Positions 50,514 through 57,375 of a DNA stretch of 64,000 nt are shown here, in pieces (the first letter of the stretch is position 1; each line of letters opens with the position of its first letter). A model generated the notes under the pieces. It was not told the DNA's origin and did no database searches. It worked only from the letters and a program-made list of their open reading frames with translations. Made by a program: the position numbers and the translations under genes. The stretch is from JADGOV01 sp963814355 (GTDB lineage Bacteria; Actinomycetota; Actinomycetes; JADGOV01): the NCBI GenBank assembly GCA_963814355.1, contig CAWFCZ010000018.1, positions 310,001-374,000 of the forward strand. Reading direction: 5' to 3'.

Positions 50514-51811
50514 GGCTGACCCTGCTCGGTACCGGCTCGGCCGACGGCTGGCCGAACCCGTTCTGCACCTGCGCGTCCTGCACGACCGCCCGGGACACCG
50601 GGGTGATTCGCGGCCAGACCGCCGTCCTGGTGCAGGAGGACCTGTTGCTGGACTGCGGGCCGGAGGTACCCCGGGCCGCCTCCCGGGGAGGTCATTGCCT
50701 GGCCAGCGTCCGGCATCTGCTGCTCACCCACGCCCACCCGGACCACACCGGACCGGCGGCCCTGCTCTGGCGGTCCTGGGCGCAGCGCCGTGAACCGCTG
50801 GATCTGATCGGCCCACCGGCAGCGCTGGCGGCCTGCGCGGACTGGATCGGCCCCACCGACCCGGTACGCCAAGTCCCGGTCGCCCCGGGGGAGCGCCGGC
50901 GGGTCGGGCGGTACGACCTGCGGGTGCTGGCGGCGAACCATCCCGACGGCGCGGTGCTCTATGACCTGGCCCTGGCCCACCCGGCACCCGACGGCCCGAG
51001 CCGGATCCTCTACGCCACCGACACCGGCCCGCTCCCGGCGAGCACGCGGGAGTCGGTTCGCGGCGCCGGGTACGCCGTGGTGCTGCTGGAGTTGACCGGG
51101 GGCGGCGAGGCGCACCTGGACGGCGACACCTTTCCCCGTCAACTTGCCGCGCTACGCCGACTCGGGGCGGTCACCGCGGCGACCCGGGTGATCGCCGTCC
51201 ATCTCGGGCATCGCAACCCGCCGGGGCCGGAACTGGCCCGGCGCCTGGCCGCCTGGGGCGCCGAGGCACTGCCCGATGGTGCCGTGGTGGCCGCCGGAGC
51301 CGGGCCCGGGGCGCGCCCGCCACGCCGGGTGCTCATCGTGGGGGGCGCCCGCTCCGGCAAGTCGGCCGAGGCCGAACGGCGCCTCGCCGCCGAACCGCAG
51401 GTCACCTACGTGGCCACCGGCCCGGCGCCCGACCCGGCCCGGGACCCGGACTGGGCCGTCCGGGTGGCCCGGCACGTGGCCCGCCGGCCGCCGGGCTGGC
51501 GGACCGTGGAGACCGCCGACCTGGCGGCGCTGCTGGCGGACCCGCCCGGCCCGCTGCTCATCGACTGCCTCACGTTATGGCTGGCCGCCCACCCGGGTGA
51601 CCAGGCGGCAGCCGACGGGCTGGTGGCCGCCTGGCGCGACACCCCGGCGTACGCGGTGCTGGTGAGCAACGAGGTCGGATCGGGCGTGCACCCCTCGACC
51701 GCCGCAGGGCGGACGTTCCGGGATGCGCTCGGTACGCTCAACGCCCGGCTGGCGGCGGTCTCGGACGAGGTATGGCTGGTGACAGCGGGTATCGCCCAGC
51801 GGCTAGCGTGA
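50510..51811 (+). CDS. cobU: MBL-fold hydrolase fused to CobU (adenosylcobinamide kinase/guanylyltransferase)
   Basis: 433 residues from TTG 50510, which overlaps the S-component stop. Residues 1 to about 260 are a metallo-beta-lactamase fold with H74-A-H76-P-D78-H79 and AVHLGHRNPPG, PhnP/RNase Z-like. The C-terminal 165 residues are CobU: P-loop VGGARSGKS (about 278-285), RHVARRPPGWRTVE with the guanylylated His, LLIDCLTLWLA and SNEVGSGVHPSTAAGR. CobU salvages cobinamide toward cobalamin. The MBL half may cleave a corrinoid ester; that is a guess. Confidence 0.88.
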   Translation: MRLTLLGTGSADGWPNPFCTCASCTTARDTGVIRGQTAVLVQEDLLLDCGPEVPRAASRGGHCLASVRHLLLTHAHPDHTGPAALLWRSWAQRREPLDLIGPPAALAACADWIGPTDPVRQVPVAPGERRRVGRYDLRVLAANHPDGAVLYDLALAHPAPDGPSRILYATDTGPLPASTRESVRGAGYAVVLLELTGGGEAHLDGDTFPRQLAALRRLGAVTAATRVIAVHLGHRNPPGPELARRLAAWGAEALPDGAVVAAGAGPGARPPRRVLIVGGARSGKSAEAERRLAAEPQVTYVATGPAPDPARDPDWAVRVARHVARRPPGWRTVETADLAALLADPPGPLLIDCLTLWLAAHPGDQAAADGLVAAWRDTPAYAVLVSNEVGSGVHPSTAAGRTFRDALGTLNARLAAVSDEVWLVTAGIAQRLA

Positions 51812-51839
51812 CGTCCATGATCCGCGCCGTCGAACGATC

Positions 51840-52649
51840 GTGACCGTGCCGGACAGCCTTCGGCTGGCGCTCACCACCTTCACCGTGGCTCCGCTGCGGC
51901 CCGGCCGGGTCGACCGGGCAACCGCCCGTAAGGCGATGGCCTGGGCGCCGCTGGTCGGCGCCGGGCTGGGTCTAGTGGTGGTCGCGGTGATGTACGGCGG
52001 CCGGCTCGCCTTCGCCGACGAGCCCGGACCGCTGCTGCCGGCGGCGGTCGCGGTGGCCTTGCTGGCGCTGCTGACCCGGGGACTGCACCTGGACGGCCTC
52101 GCGGACACCGTGGACGGCCTGGCCTCGCACGCTCCGGCCCAGCGGGCGCTCAAGATCATGGCCTCCCCGGAGATCGGCCCGCTCGGCATGGTGGCCGTGG
52201 TGCTGGTGCTGATCGTGGACGTCAACGCGCTGACGGTCGACGTCGCCAACCACCGCGGCACCGAATCGTTGCTGCTCGCCGTGCTGGCCGGCCGGCTGGC
52301 GGTGCTCTGGTCCTGCCTACGGGGCACGCCGGCGGCCCGGCGCGGCGGACTCGGCGCCCTGGTCGCCGGAACCGTGCGCCGCCCGCTCGCCGTGTTGTGG
52401 ACCGTCGCGGTAGCCGTCGAGGCCTTCGGCTACGGCCGGCTCGACCAGGACGCCGGCACCCTGCGGGGCGGGCTACGGGCGGTGCTCGCCCTGCTCGCGG
52501 CGCTGGGGCTGGTGTGGATCTTCCGCCGGCACGCGGTGCGTCGGTTCGGCGGGATCACCGGGGACGTACTCGGCGCGGCGGTGGAGATCGCCCAGCTCAC
52601 GGTGTTGGTGGTCATGACCGTGCAGTTCCCGTACGGCCCAAGCCGTTGA
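51840..52649 (+). CDS. cobS: adenosylcobinamide-GDP ribazoletransferase
   Basis: 269 residues with several membrane helices. Motifs: TRGLHLDGLADTVDGLASH, SPEIGPLGMVAVVLVL and GGITGDVLGAAVEIAQL. It joins alpha-ribazole to adenosylcobinamide-GDP to complete the cobalamin nucleotide loop. GTG 51840 is 28 bp after the CobU stop. CobT, which usually lies between or next to these genes, is not present in the window. Confidence 0.93.
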   Translation: MTVPDSLRLALTTFTVAPLRPGRVDRATARKAMAWAPLVGAGLGLVVVAVMYGGRLAFADEPGPLLPAAVAVALLALLTRGLHLDGLADTVDGLASHAPAQRALKIMASPEIGPLGMVAVVLVLIVDVNALTVDVANHRGTESLLLAVLAGRLAVLWSCLRGTPAARRGGLGALVAGTVRRPLAVLWTVAVAVEAFGYGRLDQDAGTLRGGLRAVLALLAALGLVWIFRRHAVRRFGGITGDVLGAAVEIAQLTVLVVMTVQFPYGPSR

Positions 52650-52694
52650 TCAATCGTCTGCGGAAACCGCTGTGACCGGCCTACCTTTGCGTTG

Positions 52695-52712
52695 AGTAGT
52701 TATACAACTACT
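52695..52712. promoter_or_regulatory. AT-rich palindrome before the PilZ gene
   Basis: AGTAGTT-ATAC-AACTACT, a perfect 7-bp inverted repeat in otherwise GC-rich DNA, overlaps a possible -10 (TATAC). Probable operator of the PilZ transcript. Confidence 0.55.
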
Positions 52713-52738
52713 GACGGCCTAAGGCAGGAGCGGTGGAC

Positions 52739-52768
52739 ATGTCACTGTCTGACCCGCATCTGCCGTGA
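52739..52768 (+). CDS. nine-codon leader ORF coupled to the PilZ gene
   Basis: MSLSDPHLP, with AGGAG eight bases upstream (52726-52730). Its TGA (52766-52768) overlaps the GTG start of the PilZ gene (52765), which itself lacks a ribosome site. The layout suggests translational coupling. No homologue is known to me. Confidence 0.45.
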   Translation: MSLSDPHLP

Positions 52769-53424
52769 ACGACTCCTCTCAGTACGCGCTTGTCCCCGGC
52801 ACACCGATCACCATGAGCCCAGCAGGGGCCACCTCGGTGCTCTGCCTCGCAGAGGTACTCGCCTGGTCGACCAGCGCGTCGGGGCTCGTGGTGACCGCCC
52901 GCGCGGTCACCGATCCGGCGAGCGCGGGCCAACTCGACAACCGCAATGTCTTCCTCAGCGGCCGCACTCCCGACGATGCGCTGGTCGTGCTGGAAGCGGT
53001 GGCCAGGCACAGCCCCGAAGGTGCCGGGGTTCTGGAACTGGTCAGCGTCGCCGCACTCGCCCGGGAACACCGCCGGGCCGCCGTCCGGGCCGCGATCGCA
53101 CTTCCCGTCATGACCTCGGTGAAGGACTCGATCGGCCCGGCAGGTCATCCGGGGCCCGCCGTTGCCGGGGTGCCGGGCACGACCATCGACCTGTCCGGCG
53201 ACGGCTGCCGGCTGCGACTGGACCACGACCTGCTGCTGGCGGTGGGTACCGACGTTGTCACGGTGATCGACCTCGGCGGGGCCGGCCAGGTCCGGGTGAC
53301 CGGCGTCGTGGTCCGCTCCGCGGCCAGCGAGTCGGAAATCATCGTCTCTTTCAACCCGATGCGCAACGAGGACGCCGCCGTCATCGACGCGACGGTGTAC
53401 GCGGCGCTGAGACGGGTGCCCTGA
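52765..53424 (+). CDS. PilZ domain protein (putative c-di-GMP receptor)
   Basis: 219 residues. The PilZ signature is present: RxxxR as R104-x3-R108 (RAAVR) and D-x-S-x-x-G as D142-L-S144-G-D-G147, followed by beta strands (CRLRLDHDLLLAVGTDVVTV). The N-terminal 100 residues look like a YcgR-type N-domain, though weakly. PilZ proteins bind cyclic di-GMP and control motility, secretion or surface growth. A GGDEF cyclase lies 1.5 kb downstream. Start GTG 52765 is fixed by an in-frame stop 15 bp upstream. Confidence 0.82.
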   Translation: MNDSSQYALVPGTPITMSPAGATSVLCLAEVLAWSTSASGLVVTARAVTDPASAGQLDNRNVFLSGRTPDDALVVLEAVARHSPEGAGVLELVSVAALAREHRRAAVRAAIALPVMTSVKDSIGPAGHPGPAVAGVPGTTIDLSGDGCRLRLDHDLLLAVGTDVVTVIDLGGAGQVRVTGVVVRSAASESEIIVSFNPMRNEDAAVIDATVYAALRRVP

Positions 53425-53453
53425 GCGCTGCCCCGGGTCGGCCACGAGCCGGT

Positions 53454-53484
53454 GAATCTCGACGGCGAATCTCGACGGCGAATT
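53454..53484. repeat. 13-bp tandem duplication
   Basis: GAATCTCGACGGC starts at 53454 and 53467, with a partial third copy from 53480. It lies in the 180-bp gap after the PilZ gene, where no other gene or signal is visible except an eight-codon ORF (53501-53527) that overlaps an in-frame ATG of the MFS gene. Confidence 0.6.
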
Positions 53485-53604
53485 GTGCCAACGCGAGGGC
53501 ATGGCTACCAGCCCTGAGGTTGAATGAGGTTCCGGGCTCGCCCCGTGGCCGGGCCGAGCATGGGGCTTCAGGAAGCTGAGCCTGGCAGGGACGGGAGAAC
53601 CGCA

Positions 53605-54870
53605 GTGCCCGACCGGCGGGGCCAGGGGGCCAGCTTTGCCGAGGTCTTCGCGGTGACCGAGTTCCGAGCCTTGTGGGCCGCACAGGTGCTGTCGCTGGTC
53701 GGGGATCAGCTCGCCCGCGTCGCGCTGGCCGTGCTGGTCTTCGACCGGACCTCCTCCCCGTTCCTCACCGGCCTGATCTACGCGCTGGGGTTTCTGCCGG
53801 CTCTGGTCGGAGGCCCGCTGCTCGCCGGCCTGGCCGACCGGATCCCGCACCGCGAGCTGATGATCCGTTGCGACGCCGGTCGCGCCGTACTGGTCGCTGC
53901 GCTGGCCCTGCCCGGAATGCCGTTCGTCCTGCTGTGCGCCGTGTTGGTGACGGCGGAACTGTTGACCGCGCCGTTCGGTGCCGCCCGAGCCGCCCTGCTG
54001 CCGGACGTCTTCCCGGACGACCGGTACGTGGTGGCCAGCGCGGTCGGCAATATCACCACCCAGGGCGCCATGGTGGCGGGCTTCGCGGCCGGCGGCGGGC
54101 TGGCCCTGCTGATCGGCCCCTCGGCGACGCTGCTGGTCGACGCCGCCACATTCGGGGTTTCGGCCGTGATCCTCCACGCGTTCGTGGCGACCAGGTCTGC
54201 GGCGTCACCGAGTCCGGCCCTATCCTCCGCGCTCCACTCGGCGACCCTCGGAATCCGGCTGTTGGCGCGCAATCAACGGCTTCGGCTGTTGGTCGCCTTC
54301 GGTTGGCTCTGTGGCGCCTACGTCGTTCCGGAAGGGCTCGCCGCCCCGTACGCGCGGGGCATCGGAGGCGGCCCGGGTACCGTTGGCCTGCTGTTGGCCG
54401 CCCAGCCGGCCGGCGCGGTGCTCGGCGCGATACTCCTCGCCCGGTGCGTGCCACCAGCCAGGCGGGAGCGCTGGATGGGACCGCTTGCGCTGCTGTCCTG
54501 TGCGCCGCTGGTCGGCTGCGCCCTGCGACCGGGCTTCTCGGCGACGCTGGCGCTCTGGCTGGTCTCCGGGATCGGGACCGCGTATCAGCTCGTCGCCAAC
54601 GCCGCCTTCATGGTTGCCGTCCCGGCGAACAATCGAGGCCAGGCTTTTGGGTTGGTGCAGGCCAGCATCGTGGCCATCCAGGGGCTGACCATCCTGTCGG
54701 CCGGTGCCGCCGCCTCACACATCGCGCCCAGCACGGTGGTCGCGATCGCCGGCGGCCTCGGGAGCGTGACGGCTCTCGCGCTGGCGTTGCGCCACACCAG
54801 GCGGTTCGGGCCGCTGGAGGTCACCAGGTTCGAGGCCGTGGCCAGGCCCAAGGTCGAGGTGTCGCCGTGA
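53605..54870 (+). CDS. MFS transporter
   Basis: 421 residues, about ten to twelve membrane helices. It starts FAEVFAVTEFRALWAAQVLS and contains DQLARVALAVLVFDRTSSPF and the loop motif GLADRIPHRELM (motif A-like). The pattern is the NreB/enterobactin-exporter-like branch common in actinobacteria; the substrate is unknown. GTG 53605 is chosen for the GGGAG seven bases upstream; ATG 53524 and ATG 53560 are in frame. Sits between PilZ and GGDEF genes and converges on the latter with a 4-bp gap. Confidence 0.85.
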   Translation: MPDRRGQGASFAEVFAVTEFRALWAAQVLSLVGDQLARVALAVLVFDRTSSPFLTGLIYALGFLPALVGGPLLAGLADRIPHRELMIRCDAGRAVLVAALALPGMPFVLLCAVLVTAELLTAPFGAARAALLPDVFPDDRYVVASAVGNITTQGAMVAGFAAGGGLALLIGPSATLLVDAATFGVSAVILHAFVATRSAASPSPALSSALHSATLGIRLLARNQRLRLLVAFGWLCGAYVVPEGLAAPYARGIGGGPGTVGLLLAAQPAGAVLGAILLARCVPPARRERWMGPLALLSCAPLVGCALRPGFSATLALWLVSGIGTAYQLVANAAFMVAVPANNRGQAFGLVQASIVAIQGLTILSAGAAASHIAPSTVVAIAGGLGSVTALALALRHTRRFGPLEVTRFEAVARPKVEVSP

Positions 54871-54874
54871 CCCG

Positions 54875-56317
54875 CTACGCGGTGGCCAGGCCCGGGATCG
54901 GCTTGGGAGCAGCCGGGTTCGCCGATGAAGACCGGCCGATGGGATCCGCTGCCCGGATCACCCGGTTGCGACCGTTGGCCTTAGCCGTATAGAGCGCCTC
55001 ATCGGCGGCCGTCAGCAGGCTGGTCAAGTCGGCCGTGTCCGGCCCGATCATCGCCAGGCCGATGGACACCGTCACGGCCACCGGCCCATGACGCTCGGCC
55101 GCCGCACAGCGCAGCGCCTCGACCTGCTCCCGCATCCGCTGGGCGGTGCGCTCGGCCGCCTCGGCGGGAATCTCCGGCAACACCACCGCGAACTCCTCAC
55201 CGCCGAACCGGCCGACCAGGTCGCGCGGACGGACCGAGGCGCGCAACGCCTCGGCGACGGCCACCAGGGCCTGGTCACCGGCAAGGTGACCCACCGTGTC
55301 GTTCACCCGCTTGAAGTGATCGATGTCTACCAGCAGGACGGCGAGCGGCTGACCGCCCCGGGCGGCTCGGGCAACCTCACGTTCGGCGACGTCACGCCAA
55401 TGCCCGGGATTGGCCAGGCCGGTCTTCACATCGGTACGAGAGGCCGCCAACAGCTCGCCGTGCAGCAGCGTGCGCTGTAGAAGCAATACGGGTAGCAGCG
55501 CGACGGCCACGAAGAGCCCCGACGCGGTCCAGATCACCGCGACCAGTAGCCCGATGCAGAGATCGGCGGCGTCGATGATCATGTCGTCGCGACTGCCCAA
55601 GGCCTGCCGGCGGGTAACCCCGGGAGCAACGCGATGGAGGACCCCCGCGACCAGACCAGCGCTCACGGTCGCGAAAACCACGGCGGCCAGCAGGGTCGAC
55701 GCCGTGGCCCGCGGCGACCCGACGAGACCGGCTGTCGTGAAGGGAACCGGATGTCCGGCAGCGAGCTGATGCGCCCAGGCCGCGAGATAACCGGCCAGCA
55801 CCACTGCGGCCGTATTGAAGATCCGCTTGACCGGCGCCAGCCGGGCAACTCGGCATTGGGCATAACCGATGATCGGCAAGTACACCAGCGCGGCGTAAAC
55901 AGGCGGCAGCAGGAGGGCGACCGGCAACGTCCAAGCGGTCAACAGGTCCTTATACGCTCGGTCGCGGCGTGACTGAGGTGAGCCGAGTCGGCGCGAGCCT
56001 TCCACACTGATGCAGCCGAAGATCACGAAGGTGGCGTAGACGCCGAGGTCAGCCAGCCGCCACCGGGCCGTGACGAAGGCCGCGACGATAGCCAGCATCG
56101 CCAGCGCATCCACCGCCAGAACGTATCGGCGCGCCGATCGCGGTAGTAGCCACAGGGACCAGGTGCGGAACGACTGCCAGCGCTGACCCGCCCGAAACAC
56201 CCCGAAGAGGGCATACGACGTCGCGGCAGGTGACGTCGTGCCCGGCGGCACTCCCGCGGCACTGGACATCGAAATCACGGTAACCCAGCAGTCACGTTCC
56301 GTGCACAAAACACGCAT
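54875..56317 (-). CDS. membrane-bound diguanylate cyclase (GGDEF)
   Basis: About 480 residues. Several membrane helices in the N-terminal 300 residues (e.g. YVLAVDALAMLAIVAAFVTA, LCIGLLVAVIWTASGLFVAV) are followed by a GGDEF domain: LLVDIDHFKRVNDTVGHLAGD, active site RFGGEEFAVVLPE and the product-inhibition site RPRD five residues before GGEEF. It makes cyclic di-GMP from two GTP. ATG 56317 (AGAGAG upstream) is used; GTG 56323 and ATG 56269 are alternatives. Its promoter region is shared with the mini-ORF leader. Confidence 0.9.
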   Translation of the reverse strand: MRVLCTERDCWVTVISMSSAAGVPPGTTSPAATSYALFGVFRAGQRWQSFRTWSLWLLPRSARRYVLAVDALAMLAIVAAFVTARWRLADLGVYATFVIFGCISVEGSRRLGSPQSRRDRAYKDLLTAWTLPVALLLPPVYAALVYLPIIGYAQCRVARLAPVKRIFNTAAVVLAGYLAAWAHQLAAGHPVPFTTAGLVGSPRATASTLLAAVVFATVSAGLVAGVLHRVAPGVTRRQALGSRDDMIIDAADLCIGLLVAVIWTASGLFVAVALLPVLLLQRTLLHGELLAASRTDVKTGLANPGHWRDVAEREVARAARGGQPLAVLLVDIDHFKRVNDTVGHLAGDQALVAVAEALRASVRPRDLVGRFGGEEFAVVLPEIPAEAAERTAQRMREQVEALRCAAAERHGPVAVTVSIGLAMIGPDTADLTSLLTAADEALYTAKANGRNRVIRAADPIGRSSSANPAAPKPIPGLATA

Positions 56318-56433
56318 AGTCACTCTCTGTCAGACTCACTAACTGTGAGTGTGCAGTATGGTGCTGAGCCGCGATGTGCAGCACTGTGCAGACGCCGGCA
56401 GACACCGACAAAAGCCACGTCAGGAGGTGCCAA

Positions 56434-56457
56434 ATGCGCAGCACCCAGTGGGGCTAG
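56434..56457 (+). CDS. mini-ORF 1, peptide MRSTQWG
   Basis: Seven codons, ATG to TAG, with a perfect AGGAGG (56422-56427) six bases upstream. The peptide is the same as that of the ORF at 56508, with third-base changes at Thr and Gly. It could be a regulatory leader peptide for the LamG gene or a coincidental repeat. Confidence 0.45.
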   Translation: MRSTQWG

Positions 56458-56507
56458 ACCCAGCCGCAGCCAACCAAGCCGCCGCCACCAGAATCGGGGG
56501 GTCCGCC

Positions 56508-56531
56508 GTGCGCAGCACTCAGTGGGGGTAG
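56508..56531 (+). CDS. mini-ORF 2, peptide MRSTQWG
   Basis: Seven codons, GTG to TAG, with GGGGGG (56496-56501) six bases upstream, the same geometry as mini-ORF 1. Third positions differ (ACT for ACC, GGG for GGC) while the peptide is conserved. It ends 136 bp before the LamG gene. Confidence 0.45.
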   Translation: MRSTQWG

Positions 56532-56667
56532 CTTCCCGGCGTCGGCACGCCTCCATCCCCTTCACTCACCCACCGGAAACCGGTCATGTGGCGATATTCC
56601 CGCCGGGGCGGGTAGCCTTCGGTGCCAGCCGCAGTCGCGGCCCCAAGGCCTTCTTTCCGGGGGATCT

Positions 56668-57363
56668 ATGAAGTACCTTCGTCCGACGCTTGCCTTGGTC
56701 GGTGCGACCGCGCTGGCTGTGGTCACCGCACCGGCTGTGGGAGCGACCAGCGCCGTCGCTACCTGGAACATGAACGAAGGGCCGCACGCCCGGGTGATGG
56801 TCGACAGTTCCGGCCACCACATGAACGGTTCGGTCGGCAGCGATGTCCAGACCGGCGTACGGGTTGGCGGCGCCCGGGCCTACCGCTTCCCGTTCAGCGG
56901 CCGGGACCACCAGAACCCGAGCCGCCTGGTGACGGTGGCCGACAACCCGCGGCTCGACCCCGGCACGGGGTACTACTCCATCACCTGGCGGATGCGTACC
57001 ACCAAGCCGTACGGCAACGTCATCCAGAAGGGCCAGTCCGCCACGCCGGGCGGCTACTTCAAGATCCAAGCGCCGAACGGGATCGTGCAGTGCCTGTTCC
57101 GGGGCTCCGGCGGCAGCAAGGCGGTCGGTTCCGGCCGCAAGCTCAACGACGGTAAGTGGCACACACTGCGCTGCACTCGAACCTCGGCCGGCGTGACTCT
57201 CACCGTGGACGGCAGGACCAGCCGCACGGCCAAGGGCCCGACCGGCAGGATCTCCAACTCCTTCCCGCTGTCCATCGGCGGCAAGGTGAAGTGCAACCAG
57301 CGCAACGTCACCTGCGACTACTTCGTCGGAGACATCGACCGGGTGGCGATCACCGCCGGCTAG
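56668..57363 (+). CDS. secreted LamG/concanavalin-like domain protein
   Basis: 231 residues. The signal peptide (KYLRPTLALVGATALAVVTA) ends near AVGATSA. The mature part resembles a LamG jelly-roll: ATWNMNEGPHARVMVDSSG, YYSITWRMRTTKPYGNVIQK, DGKWHTLRCTRTSAGVTLTV and the terminal GDIDRVAITAG. It contains four Cys that could form disulfides. Such domains bind carbohydrates or proteins. It lies downstream of the mini-ORFs and next to a diguanylate cyclase, so surface attachment is a possible role. Confidence 0.82.
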   Translation: MKYLRPTLALVGATALAVVTAPAVGATSAVATWNMNEGPHARVMVDSSGHHMNGSVGSDVQTGVRVGGARAYRFPFSGRDHQNPSRLVTVADNPRLDPGTGYYSITWRMRTTKPYGNVIQKGQSATPGGYFKIQAPNGIVQCLFRGSGGSKAVGSGRKLNDGKWHTLRCTRTSAGVTLTVDGRTSRTAKGPTGRISNSFPLSIGGKVKCNQRNVTCDYFVGDIDRVAITAG

Positions 57364-57375
57364 GCCAGCGGCTGG

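Larger units (their letters stand above)
56318..56667. other. 350-bp divergent leader with tiny ORFs and hairpins
   Basis: This is the only gap over 300 bp. It holds an inverted repeat ACTCAC-TAACT-GTGAGT (56334-56350), a degenerate motif copy at 56374, the two MRSTQWG mini-ORFs, a hairpin CCCGCC-GG-GGCGGG (56599-56612) and GGCC-CCAA-GGCC followed by TTCTTT (56639-56656), just before the LamG gene start. A 60-codon open frame (56349-56531) also ends in the second mini-ORF. Confidence 0.7.

Noticed and set aside
53501..53527. Eight-codon ORF (MATSPEVE) overlapping ATG 53524
   Set aside because: Its possible ribosome site is only one base from the ATG, and the MFS gene has a better start at 53605 with its own site; it is kept only as a remark.
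56349..56531. 60-codon ORF ending in the second MRSTQWG
   Set aside because: No ribosome site at 56349, no recognisable features, and the first MRSTQWG lies in another frame, so the short ORFs explain the repeat better.
57364..57375. CCAGCGGCTGG as a terminator
   Set aside because: The loop is one base and there is no T-run; it is too weak to call.
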